DNA of 64,000 nt from Orychophragmus violaceus (taxonomy: Eukaryota; Streptophyta; Magnoliopsida; Brassicales; Brassicaceae), in the NCBI GenBank assembly GCA_030180135.1, contig CM058229.1, forward strand, positions 44,171,522 to 44,235,521, in the 5' to 3' direction. The notes below the pieces were generated by a model. The model was not told the DNA's origin, searched no databases, and saw only the letters and a program-made list of their open reading frames with translations. Position 1 is the first letter of the stretch. The number at the start of each line of letters is the position of its first letter. Positions 55,011 through 64,000 of this stretch are shown in pieces. The position numbers and the translations under genes were made by a program.

Positions 55011-56082
55011 TTATTGCCATTTTACATTTTATAGTAGCTCTAATATTTCGCTTTGATATGTTTAATTGTAGCATCATTTTCTTGTTATCTTATATTTTGT
55101 AATAGCTTTTTAAATTTATTGTATTATTGTGAGCCATATTCAATTATATGAGCAGAACCGAGCTATATTAAATTTTTATTCTTATATATTTGTATCAATT
55201 GATTTTGTATTAAAAAAATATATTTGAAATTTGTTTTAGAAGTTGATTTTATTAGTAACCCAAAACATGTTTTTACACCAAGATTAAGTACATATGTTCT
55301 AACTAAACATCATATGGAAAAACAAAAAATTTCATGCTCTACTCTGCCTTTTTTGGGGGGTCAAAGCTCTATTCTGCCTTTAAGGTGCACTTCTTCCATT
55401 ATTGACACTCCAAATGAACAAATTGTACTCGTGCATTGACTATGGCCTGAAATACCAAACAAATCAAAAGAAATCAACCCAAAATCATATAACACCACAA
55501 CACATAAACGAAGTACAACAACTTTATTAACATGTCAAGATATAAAAACATCTAAAACCCATGCATTAATTAGTCTTTCATCATATTTTGACAGTCAATT
55601 GAGGAACAGCAAATATGTTTTGCCAAGCAGTTTCATTAGAGAGATTAAGCAGTACATAAATATTTACCTTGTCAAGATATCATAATGAAATATTTCAAGA
55701 ATCTCGATCAATAAGAAAACTGTACGGGACCTGGGCAGTAGACAAAAAGAAACAATATATAAGCAGTAAAACCTCCGCTGGAAAACTCACAGGACACACA
55801 TTCCTGCCAAATGGATTTTAAATATGCTTCATAGCTTCTAGAAAAAAATCAATAAGTTTATACTCTGAAAAAGGTCACTAAGTTCAGAAGCAATACTCTA
55901 AACGATTACAGTAATGATCAGAAATTATGCTGCTTTTCCTCTACTGAAACCCAAAATTTTCATAAAGCCAGTATGGTAGAGCATTTTCATCAGGCAATTT
56001 CAACTAGATAACAGTGTAACGTGAATCGATCATAATGCATAAGAATTATTTAGTTTCTATTAACATAGAACGAAATCTTATT
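55011..56082. other. CACTA body, AT-rich, no gene supported
   Basis: AT-rich sequence with intron-like composition. A short duplication (TCTACTCTGCCTTT / TCTATTCTGCCTTT) lies near 55338-55380. No protein match recognised. Confidence 0.5.
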
Positions 56083-56455
56083 TGGATACAAGCTCCATAA
56101 GATACCCCACAGATGGTGCACATTAACTTCCGGCGATCCTAGTTTAAGAGTTGGAAAAAAGAAGAAGAAGGATTAGAGTTTTGAATAGGCCACACTGTCA
56201 GGGTAAAGAAAACAGAAAAGCAAAATGATCACAAAGCTTACTGACTTTATTCACCCCGTCAATAGGTTCCATCTTCTTGACAACAGATAAACATGTTTTT
56301 GAATAAATAGAAAGTGTCAAAATGGTAAAAGGCTTTCTATTTCTTCACTAGAAAGCAAACTTATACACAACAAATCATTAATATTGAACCTGGGATCCAA
56401 ATAGCACACGCCAGATGAGCCCATCGCCCATCAGTTGTCGGCTTAATAGCACCCC
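56083..56455 (-). pseudogene. Captured fragment of an ATX (trithorax-type H3K4 methyltransferase) gene, extended PHD finger
   Basis: The minus strand has three exon-like blocks in the order of the ATX extended PHD finger. 56455-56390 reads GAIKPTTDGRWAHLACAIWI, preceded by CTTTTAG and followed by G|GTTC. 56298-56242 reads TCLSVVKKMEPIDGVNKV, followed by donor A|GTAAGC. 56138-56083 reads DRRKLMCTICGVSYGACIQ after ACTAG. I recognise these from the ATX1/ATX2 family of plants. Because introns are retained, the capture was from genomic DNA, not by retroposition. The acceptor of the second exon is mutated (CAA for CAG) and the piece lacks the SET domain, so it is not functional. It probably was picked up by the CACTA element. 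Confidence 0.75.
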
Positions 56456-56581
56456 CTAAAAGAAGTTTTTATTATACATTAATGAAAGGACATAAAGACT
56501 CCACAATCTAAAATGGTATGGTCACTTCAATTATGAGTCATACAAGGCACTACAGAGTATATACGATAAACTAATTTCATA

Positions 56582-57007
56582 TTACATAGAATCCAACGAT
56601 AACAAAGAGAGAAACATCTTTACCTTTCTGGATGTAAGAGCAAGAGTGTAAAACGCGTCGAGACGAAGGCAATTCAGAGGAAAAGAGGGGTTTGCTCTTT
56701 TCCGGCGCTTGAGAATTTCTTGTAGCTTTACCTTGCTTCCTAACAACAAATTCCAAATCTCACGAAGAAAATCCTTAAGAGGAAACATCAGATAATTAGC
56801 GAAATCACTAACCGAGAAAAGCCATTCCTTGAGCTCCTCTGAAGAAGCAACCTGGTGTCGTACGCGATCCACAAGAGATCTCATACACGAACAAGTGAAC
56901 AAGTAAAACAAATCTCGTAGAAGAAGAGAGGGGATACAATCGATTGACTGAAGAAAATCGAAACTCGAGTAAACCTCGTACTCCGCAACTCTCCTCTCCG
57001 ACACCAT
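56582..57007 (-). CDS. Hypothetical 141-aa protein upstream of the ATX fragment
   Basis: ATG at 57007 (MVSERRVAEYEVYSS), helical, with Leu- and Arg-rich segments (PSLLLRDLFYLFTCS, EELKEWLFSVSDF, LDAFYTLALTSRK). I do not recognise it. Near its end AGAAAG|GTAAAG is a good splice donor, and the next acceptor downstream is that of the captured ATX exon, so a chimeric transcript is possible (the ATX part would then be out of frame). The region around the ATG is duplicated imperfectly just upstream (ACACCATTCTC near 57001 and ACACCATTACG near 57083). It may be a piece of another captured gene or chance. Confidence 0.35.
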   Translation of the reverse strand: MVSERRVAEYEVYSSFDFLQSIDCIPSLLLRDLFYLFTCSCMRSLVDRVRHQVASSEELKEWLFSVSDFANYLMFPLKDFLREIWNLLLGSKVKLQEILKRRKRANPSFPLNCLRLDAFYTLALTSRKVKMFLSLLSLDSM

Positions 57008-57246
57008 TCTCTGGTTATATCCTTTCCCCGAGCTCCTCTGCAGAATCAACCTGGCCACATAGAAGGCGAAATCTCCTCTTCGACACCATTACGACTGTCT
57101 CACGAAACAGGTGAAATCTCAGTTTCCATTGAAGGAAATTGGAGAAGAACGAAACCCTAGAAACTTAAGAGAAGAGTGATTTTTTATCTAAGAGAAGAAG
57201 AAGGAGATGAGAGTGTATTTACCTAGGAAACGTAAGAAACGTCTGC

Positions 57247-57261
57247 TCTTCTCGTCTCTTT
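57247..57261. repeat. LINE target-site duplication, left copy
   Basis: TCTTCTCGTCTCTTT, repeated exactly at 62764-62778 and bracketing the LINE. The 15-bp length is typical of L1 target-primed insertion. Confidence 0.9.
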
Positions 57262-57408
57262 TTTTTTTTTTGATAAAATGTGAATTATATTACCAAAAGG
57301 AAAGTTTATGTACATTGCTACTTATAGCCGTTAGTTTCTCTTACCCCAAAAAAAGTGGAAAAAGGTAAAGAAACTTAAAGAGAATCAAGATCCTATGTAG
57401 CTAATAAA

Positions 57409-60400
57409 TTAAACTAGCTTCATCCAGTTTGCAAACAGCTTGGAGCATCCTTTCCTGTAACGCCGGGCAAGACAAGTGTCCCGCAAAGATCTATCAACTT
57501 GAGTGAATACTCCATCATGTGAAGTCAGAACACTATTGTGTGTTCGCTCATTCCGCTCTTTCCATAAGAGACTAACTGTGGCTTGTGCTGCTAGTTTTTT
57601 TAAAGTCTGAGAAACACCATCAGTCTTGTTTACCAACCAAGAAATCAAACAATTCCAAGAAGCAAAAATTGGTGGGATTCTTTGAATTCTAGCAAGAACT
57701 CTCCCCCATAGCAATCTCGAGTAATCACAATGAAGAAAGAGGTGATCCCTAGTCTCTTCATCTTGATTACAAAGACAACACTGTGTATCAATGTCATAGC
57801 CCCAGCTAGCGACTCTCGCTTTCACCGGAAGACGGTCCAAATTTGTTACCCAGAAGTGAAAGGCATGTCTAGGCACCGCAGCACTAAACCAGACAGCTTT
57901 GTACCAATGCGATCTTTCTTTAGGGTCTCTAAGAGCATTCCAAGTAGTTTTGGAGATGAATCTGTCCCGTTCTGTCCTTCTAAACCCCAGTGGAATTGGT
58001 AAGAACCTTTCTCAATTGATGGAGGCGGTGTAAGCAGCAGCGTTCTCCTCAGCTGTTGCAATGATACCGTTCGTGAACGTTCCAAGGGTAGGCTCCATCC
58101 CAAGGAATTAGACGCCTGCGCGGCAGTAGCTAGCAACGGAATTCCAGTTTTCCTTGGTCCATCCGCTCCAACATGATCGATAAGTGGACTAAGAACCGCT
58201 CCAATATGAGATCTTGGTTCCATCTCCAACCGTGCATGAAAGAAACAACTTATCCACAGGACGTAACGCAAGGAGTCTCTTCCATACCCAACTGTCTCCT
58301 TGTTTTTCTTCCACAGACCAAAAATTTCCCCTTTTCAGTTTGTGTTCTGTGTTCCAAGCCACCCAGAGAGATCATGTATTAGCAAAGAGGAGCCACACCA
58401 GCTTTAGGTTCAAAGTCTTATTCCAAATCAGTAAATCACGCAGCCCCAATCCCCCCTCTTTCTTCGGTTGGCATATTGATTTCCATGCTACTTTAGCATT
58501 AGTTCTCTTATTTAGATCCCCCATCCACAAGAATTTATTGCACAGAGATTCAATATCCTTAAGGCAACCTTTTGGCAGAGAAAAAGCAGCAAACCAGAAA
58601 TTCAGAGTACTATATATAACTGAAGCAATCAATTGTAACCGGCCACTGAAAGAAAGGCATCTAGTGGTCCAAGAGTTGAACCGGCCAGAGATCTGGTCCA
58701 TTAGAGGAGAATAATCACTCCTCCTGAGCTTGCGGTTTAGAAGAGGAAGGCCTAGATATCTTAGCGGCATCTGTTCTTCACGGAAGCCAACCACTTTCAT
58801 GACTTCACTTTCAGTTTCCGAGAGACCCGCGTAGAAGAGAGAAGTCTTTTCCTTATTCATCTGTAGACCGGAGAGTCTATGGAAGGTTTGAAGAACATTA
58901 ATGATGCCCTGAAGAGAGGAGATTTGTCCATCAAAGAGTACCAGCAAGTCATCAGCGAAAGCTAAATGAGTGATTTTGGGATTCTGGCACAGTGGGTGAA
59001 GCCCAATATTCCTCCTGTCAACTTCGGTCTTTAACAGGTTAGCAAAACACTCCATTGCCACTACGAAAAGATACGGGGAGAGAGGATCTCCCTGACGTAA
59101 TCCTTTTCCTCCTTTGAAGTAGCCACATAGACTCCCGTTGACTTTCACCGAGAAGGAGGTTGAAGTTATGCATTCACTTACCCAAGTGATATACATCTCC
59201 GGAAAATCAGCAGTACGCGGAATCTGTAAGATAAACTCTCAATTAACCGAATCAAAAGCCTTTCTCAGATCAACCTTTAGAAGCCCTCTTTTAGAGATGT
59301 TTTTCTTCTTAAATCCTTGAACAAGCTCCGTTGCAAGAAGAACATCCTCGATCATCAAGCGTCCCTTTACAAAAGCAGATTGACAGTTGGAGATTGAATA
59401 GGGCAGGATGACTGCCAGTCTTCTTGCTAAGATTTTCGAAATAACCTTGAAGATCACATTACAAAGGGAAATTGGACGGAAATCTCCCAACTTTTCCACG
59501 CCAATCTTCTTTGGTATTAGAGTAATAGCAGTTGAATTTAGTTGCTTCAACAACCTACCAGATGAAAAGAATTCCAAAACTGCTCTTTTGAAATCGCTGC
59601 CCGTTATTTCCCAAGTTTTCTGGAAAAACTCCCCTGTAAATCCATCAGGCCCAGGAGACTTTGATTTTGGAAGAGCGAATACCTCAAGCCCGACTTCCTC
59701 AGGAGAGATTGGTCTCTGCAGAATGCGTTTCTGTGCATCAGAGCACCGAAACGTAGTGAGAGAAGATATCTGGTCTAAGTCCGTATTTGTAAGAGGCAAA
59801 GGTGCTTGACCCAGCAGATTTTCATAGAAGCTCACACAATGGTCCTCAATCTCTTTCACTTGCTCGATTCTACGACCCGATTCATCCACCAGATAGTGTA
59901 TTTGATTCATTGCTTGTCTAGTAGACATTTTCCTATGGAAATAGCTAGAGTTGCTATCTCCACATTCAACGCCCTTGACTCTAGCCCTCTGTTGCAGGAA
60001 GCGCTCCTCTGATTGAGCTAAATTCCACCATCTCATATTAGCCAACTTCTCTGATCTTGCATTCGCTGAGGAAGGATTAATCAGAAGATTATGCTGACAT
60101 TCTTGCAGAGTATCAAAAGCAGACTTTACTCTTGTTCCGATACCAGAGAAATGTTCCATGTTAATGTTCATAATTACCATCTTCAGCCCCTTTAGCTTCT
60201 TTACGAGCACAAACATAGCTGTGCCTGAGTGAGAAGCCTCATTCCAATATTTAGCAACTCTCGGAATGAACTCTTCGTGAGAGAAAAGGAAATGGTTGAC
60301 TTGAAAAGGCTTTTTACAACTCTGAGAATTGCTAAGCATTAAACAAGAAGGACTGTGATCCGATATTCCTAGCTCTCCAAAGAATGCGTAGGACAGCGGA

Positions 60401-61044
60401 TATTGTTGTACCCATTTATCATTGACTAGAATGCGGTCCAATTTCTTAATAATCGGATCAACTTCCCTCTTGTTTGACCATGTATGGTAGTTGCCGCGTA
60501 TGGTGAGATCAGTTAGCTCCGCGGACTCCAGACAGTCTCTCAGATCAGAGATTCCTTTGGAAATCCTCGTGCTTCCCGTAGACGATTCTGCAGAATTCAA
60601 AATTTGATTAAGGTCACCGAGAGCAATCCAGGGATAAGCCGCTAAGATCGGATCCTTTGCCAAGACCTTAAGATCCTCCCATAACTCCATTCTTCCATAT
60701 TTGCAGTTAACTCCGTATATAAATGACACAACAACCTCCGAGGTGAATTTTGGAGCTTTCACCACACAAGTGATCATCTGCTTTGACTTGGAGTGAACGG
60801 TTAACTGAACACAAGATCTCCAAACTACCCAAATCCTTCCCAATTCTGCATGCTCATAGTTGTTATCGAAACTCCAACCAGGAAAGCAAGCTTGTACATA
60901 CTTATGTGCCTTATGCACCTTAACCCGCGTCTCAATGAGACTTCCAAAAAATGGCTTGGTCTGCCGTAGCCATAATCTTAACTTATTCCGCTTGATGGAG
61001 TGATTGAGCCCCCGTACATTCCAGCAAAAAGCTTGTACTGACAT
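57409..61044 (-). pseudogene. LINE ORF2: endonuclease-reverse transcriptase (few lesions)
   Basis: Frame of about 1212 codons from ATG 61044 (MSVQAFCWNVRGLNHS). An APE-type endonuclease covers residues 1-225 with WNVRG, LIET, ALGDLNQ and GISDHSP. RT follows from about 440: LIPKK, FRPISLCNV, LLKVDLRKAFDSVN, GLRQGDPLSPYLF and the active site AFADDLLVLF near 695. A zinc-binding RT-associated domain (WGYDIDTQCCLCN, EETRDHLFLHC) lies near 1060-1130. Lesions: TGA at codon 602 (59239, after FDSVN), TGA near 58372, and a frameshift pair around 57880-58260. No RNase H domain is seen. It would nick DNA and copy LINE RNA at the target site. Confidence 0.92.
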
Positions 61045-61053
61045 AAAAAAATA

Positions 61054-62660
61054 TTATTGGTTGGGTTTGGGGGTCTTCCCCATCAATAGACGGTGCAGTT
61101 CTCTCTGCTTCTTTTTCAGAATTTGCGCAAACTCCTCAGAGTTCTCATCCGGGTTATCATCTTCTCCTGATGGGTAGTCAGAAGTAGATGACGTGATCTC
61201 TCCTTCCTCCTCTGAATCATCCTCTGAAGACGTCGAATAGGCACCATTTTGGTCATCAGGAATAGTAGTATCAGAATCAGGCACTACTAGAGCAATTTTT
61301 TCCCCCTCATCTTTTCTGTGTTGTCCGATTCCTTTTCGGAAGTGTCCTTTGGGGGTATGTTTCTTCTAGCTTTCTTCTTATGCTTGCTAGTAGATCCAAA
61401 CTCTTTAGTAGATAAAGAATTCCTTAGAACATTTTCCTCAACTCCAGGGACCTTTATTCTCTGTTTTTCAACATATCCCAAGACCTTCCTTTTAGAATAC
61501 TCCTTTTTCCTTCGAGCATGATTTTTACTTAAAGGCTTTAATCTCCCTGCCTCCTCTGATCGAGCTTCGGTCTTTTTCAAAAGAGGACACTGTTGAGGTT
61601 CATGTGCTGAAGATTGACATTTCTGGCAAGTGATAGGCGCCAACGGACAGCGTCGGATACTATGACCAACTTCGTGGCAATGGTCACAAATTGGAGGCAA
61701 CCAGGGACATGAGACAATCACACGAACTATTGGTCCAGACCCAAATTTAGCATTGACTGCCTCCGGCAAAGCCTTATTAGGGTCAATAATTGTTAGGACC
61801 TTTGCAACTTCGAGGTTGGTGAGGTTGGCCGTTGATGAATGAAGCTTCACTGGGTGACCAACCAATCCAGCAACATAATTAAGAGCCGGTTCCGAGAAGA
61901 ATTGAGGAGGAACACCACGGAATTCGAGCCATACTGGAACCCTTGTGAGCTCCGGCATCACTGGCAAGAGTCCCGGTTCCCAGTCAGCTACAAACATAGT
62001 CTGTCCCTCAATTTTCCATACTCCTTGACTAAGGACACGTCTTCTAGTATCTGCATTTGGTATACGAATGAGGATCGTTCGATTTCCCATTTTTGATATC
62101 GTTATATCTCTATATCTGTTACTCCAAATTCCGTTGAAGATAGCGTGGAGGGCTCCATGAGATGGTGAGTTTCCATGGAATTGTCCCAGTATGAAGGGTT
62201 CCCAGCGGTGCTGAGTAGCTTTAATGACGTCTTCTGTAACTTCGACACAAAGCTCCCCTGATTCCAAAACAAAAGGTGTACCTTTCTTTTCCATGGTAGC
62301 AGCTGGACCTTTAAAAAGGTCCGACCAAGTTGGTTTGGTTGTTTTCTTAGTCTCAGCTTCACCAGGTTCTTCAGATGTTGCCTCAGCTTCAGGTTTTGAC
62401 TCAGATTCTCTCGGAGGAGAGGTCAAAATTGAAGTCTTTGACTTCTGGAGAGCGTTAACATTCGGGGTTTCTGAGCTTGGGGGAGGACCGACAGTCGGGA
62501 CCTTCTCAGAACTGGGAATCGATGGAGAGTCTACACAGTTTACTGCTCCAGAAGCTTCTGCTACATGAGCTACATCGGACTTTGCAGACTGACCATTTTC
62601 CCCAGGGAGGGTAGATCTGGGAGGAGAGTGCCGAGGGGGGTGCTTTTTCTTCTTTGGCAT
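61054..62660 (-). pseudogene. LINE ORF1: RNA-binding protein with DUF4283-type domain and two zinc knuckles
   Basis: From ATG 62660 (MPKKKKHPPRHSPP). A Ser/Pro/Glu-rich N-terminus of about 120 residues is followed by a DUF4283-like domain (RWEPFILGQFHG, LIRIPNADTRRRVL, VWLEFRGVPPQFFS) and two CX2CX4HX4C knuckles (CDHCHEVGHSIRRC, CQKCQSSAHEPQQC), then a basic tail. The frame stops at 61287 after a G/A-run (AGGGGGAAAAAATTG). One base shift there would join it to an acidic tail (VPDSDTTIPDD...) ending at 61054, nine bases before the ORF2 ATG. It would coat LINE RNA. Confidence 0.88.
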
Positions 62661-62763
62661 CGGAGGAGGGGGTAACCGGAGCCGTGAACGGCCTCGGCGG
62701 TCGTGAAGAAAAAGGGGTTAAATTTATCGCCTTATCGCCTCTTAAGAGAGAGAAAAGTCCGAA

Positions 62764-62778
62764 TCTTCTCGTCTCTTT
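62764..62778. repeat. LINE target-site duplication, right copy
   Basis: Exact copy of 57247-57261. Confidence 0.9.
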
Positions 62779-63958
62779 CAGAATCTTAGACTGTGATTTT
62801 CTGGCGAGAGGAGAGATGTTCAGATTTTTTAGGTTTCGGAAAAAAAATTAAAAATTTGCCTGTGTTTGAGAGGTAAAATCAAAACTTTTCCCTAAATTTT
62901 TGACGCTTCAAATGTACTGTAAAAAAAAAAAACTAAGAAAAAGTTATATTTTAGACATATGTATCATGATTTAATTATTATGATTAAGAGTTTAAAGTTA
63001 AGTATAAAATTAAGAATTTAGGATTTATGCATGTAATTAATTTTTTTTGGTTAAGATTATAAAGTTAAACATTATAAGTTTAGGATTTAAGGTTTGAAGT
63101 TTGGGGTATAAAGTTAGGATTTAAAGTTTGGGGTATAGATTTATGGTTTCAATTTAGGTATGAGATTAAATATTTTATACTTAATATTTTTATATCAAAC
63201 CCTAAACCCTATATGTACCCTAAACTAAATTCTGAATATTAATTTTTGAAAGAAATTTTTTTAATAAAAATAAAGACATTACATTATAATAAATACAATT
63301 ACATAAGAAATTAAAGTTTACAAAAGCTAGTTCATAAAATTCACAACAATATAATGACAATATAATTTGCAAGTGTGAATCCAAAACTTTTATTGAACAA
63401 TACATTAACCCTAACCTTCCAATACATTAACCATAATCATCCAATACCCTAATTTTTTGTTGTTGTTTTAGTTAAAGGCAGTTTCTAATTGCATTTTAAG
63501 TTTGACATTTTGTTTTTTATATTTTTTAATTAGTGGTTATTTTCTAATTTATAACCACTATATAAAAGATAAACTACATGTCTTAGAATTATTTACAAAT
63601 TATTTGAAGGTATATCTCATTTATAATCAATTTCATTTGCAAAATGGTTTATCATTGTTTGATGTTTAAAAATTAGTGTTTATCATTAAGGGTTAATAGT
63701 AGGGTTTAGGGTTTGTGTTTAGGGTATAGAGTTAAGGTTTTAGAGTTTGGGATGAAAAACATAATTATACTTGATTGTTTTTTATTAATTGTTGGAATGT
63801 TTTTGCATATTATCTTATGTTTATGTTTAATAATATACAATTAGAAATTTTGTGTTTACAATTAGAATTTTTTTCAAACCCTAAACCCTATTTGATACTA
63901 ACTAAGTCTGAATATAGTTTGTTTCTAACTTTTGATTTTATGTTTAATTTAGTATTCA

Positions 63959-63960
<2 letters not shown>
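62779..63960. other. AT-rich DNA with telomere-like words, no gene supported
   Basis: Continuation of the LINE host sequence. Scattered degenerate telomere-type words (CCCTAAACCCTA near 63199 and 63887, TAGGGTTTAGGGTT near 63701, and many GTTTAGGATTTA variants 62990-63160). I find no ORF with recognisable content and no CACTA end. Confidence 0.6.

Positions 63961-64000
<40 letters not shown>
63961..64000. repeat. (AT)n microsatellite at window end
   Basis: 40 bp of alternating A and T with one phase shift near 63991, cut by the window edge. Confidence 0.9.

Larger units (their letters stand above)
54814..57261 (+). mobile_element. CACTA-superfamily transposon, left end
   Basis: CACTACAAGAAAAATG is the standard plant CACTA (En/Spm-type) terminal sequence. 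It is followed by subterminal repeats built on TAGCG, GCTAT and CTATTATA words (54850-55010). It interrupts the G2 3' LTR. The matching inverted end (CTTGTAGTG) is not visible up to 64000, so the element either extends past the window or has lost that end. No transposase is recognised; the body carries captured gene pieces and a LINE. Right-flank continuity across the LINE is shown by its TSD. Confidence 0.75.
57262..62763 (-). mobile_element. L1: nearly full-length plant LINE
   Basis: Minus-strand non-LTR retrotransposon of 5.5 kb with poly(A) end (poly-T at 57262-57271), a short 3' UTR, ORF2 (57409-61044), ORF1 (61054-62660) and a 5' UTR of about 100 bp. Flanked by a perfect 15-bp TSD. Only a few stops and frameshifts spoil its ORFs, so it is relatively young and its 5' end appears complete. 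Confidence 0.93.

Noticed and set aside
56701..56725. Right CACTA end (TTTCTTGTAG)
   Set aside because: Followed by CTTTACC rather than TG, and it lies within an open frame; no terminal inverted match to CACTACAAGAAAA.

Overview
The window is plant nuclear DNA, almost certainly from a crucifer (Brassicaceae): ATHILA-type and Tat-type Ty3/gypsy elements, Ty1/copia elements with initiator-Met primer sites, a CACTA transposon, an L1-type LINE and a captured piece of a trithorax (ATX) gene. I see no complete ordinary host gene in 64 kb. It looks like gene-poor, pericentromere-like DNA built by repeated insertion of retrotransposons into one another. Nearly all element borders can be placed because target-site duplications (TSDs) are still readable.

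Layout. (1) 1-9529: a decayed minus-strand Ty3/gypsy element (G1; integrase, RNase H, RT, protease) split by a non-autonomous ATHILA-like element A1 (1906-7479, TSD AACAC) and by an ATHILA-type solo LTR A2 (7819-9023, TSD GTAGC). (2) 9530-54813: a plus-strand gypsy element G2 (5' LTR, Met primer site, broken gag, start of 3' LTR) that landed in the G1 protease. It was split twice. First, a Tat-clade element sits at 10819-23409 (TSD GTTCT) as a three-LTR tandem: LTR, internal remnant, LTR, full internal region, LTR. Second, a non-autonomous copia family C3 sits at 25510-53805, also as a three-LTR tandem. (3) Inside C3 are copia element C1 (27747-35455, minus strand, complete ORF, LTRs identical by eye) and ATHILA-like element A3 (36696-51524, TSD GTAAG). 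The A3 gag-like gene is itself split by copia element C2 (38154-45327, TSD ATATA). (4) 54814 onward: a CACTA transposon end cutting the G2 3' LTR. It carries a decayed three-exon piece of an ATX-type histone methyltransferase gene and is interrupted by an almost complete LINE (57262-62763, 15-bp TSD). The last kilobase is AT-rich DNA with telomere-like words and an (AT)n tract. The deepest nesting is G1 > G2 > C3 > A3 > C2.

How the parts may work together. C1 encodes a full Gag-Pol. Its relative C2 keeps an open gag frame and intact cis-acting ends, but its pol is wrecked although its two LTRs differ at one base by eye. This suggests C2 was recently moved in trans by a C1-like partner. The Tat element carries, antisense to its own pol, a separate gene with a TATA box, a 5'-UTR intron and four coding exons. 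Across ATHILA-like elements and copia C2, I find pairs of near-palindromes centred on CGATCG, with centres 20-22 bp apart (about two helical turns). In LTRs they lie a fixed short distance upstream of the TATA box, and they also recur in leaders, introns, UTRs and even in coding sequence. I regard this paired-dyad system, shared by unrelated retrotransposons, as the best candidate for something undescribed.

All similarity statements come from reading and remembered family features, not from searches. Mismatch counts are by eye.
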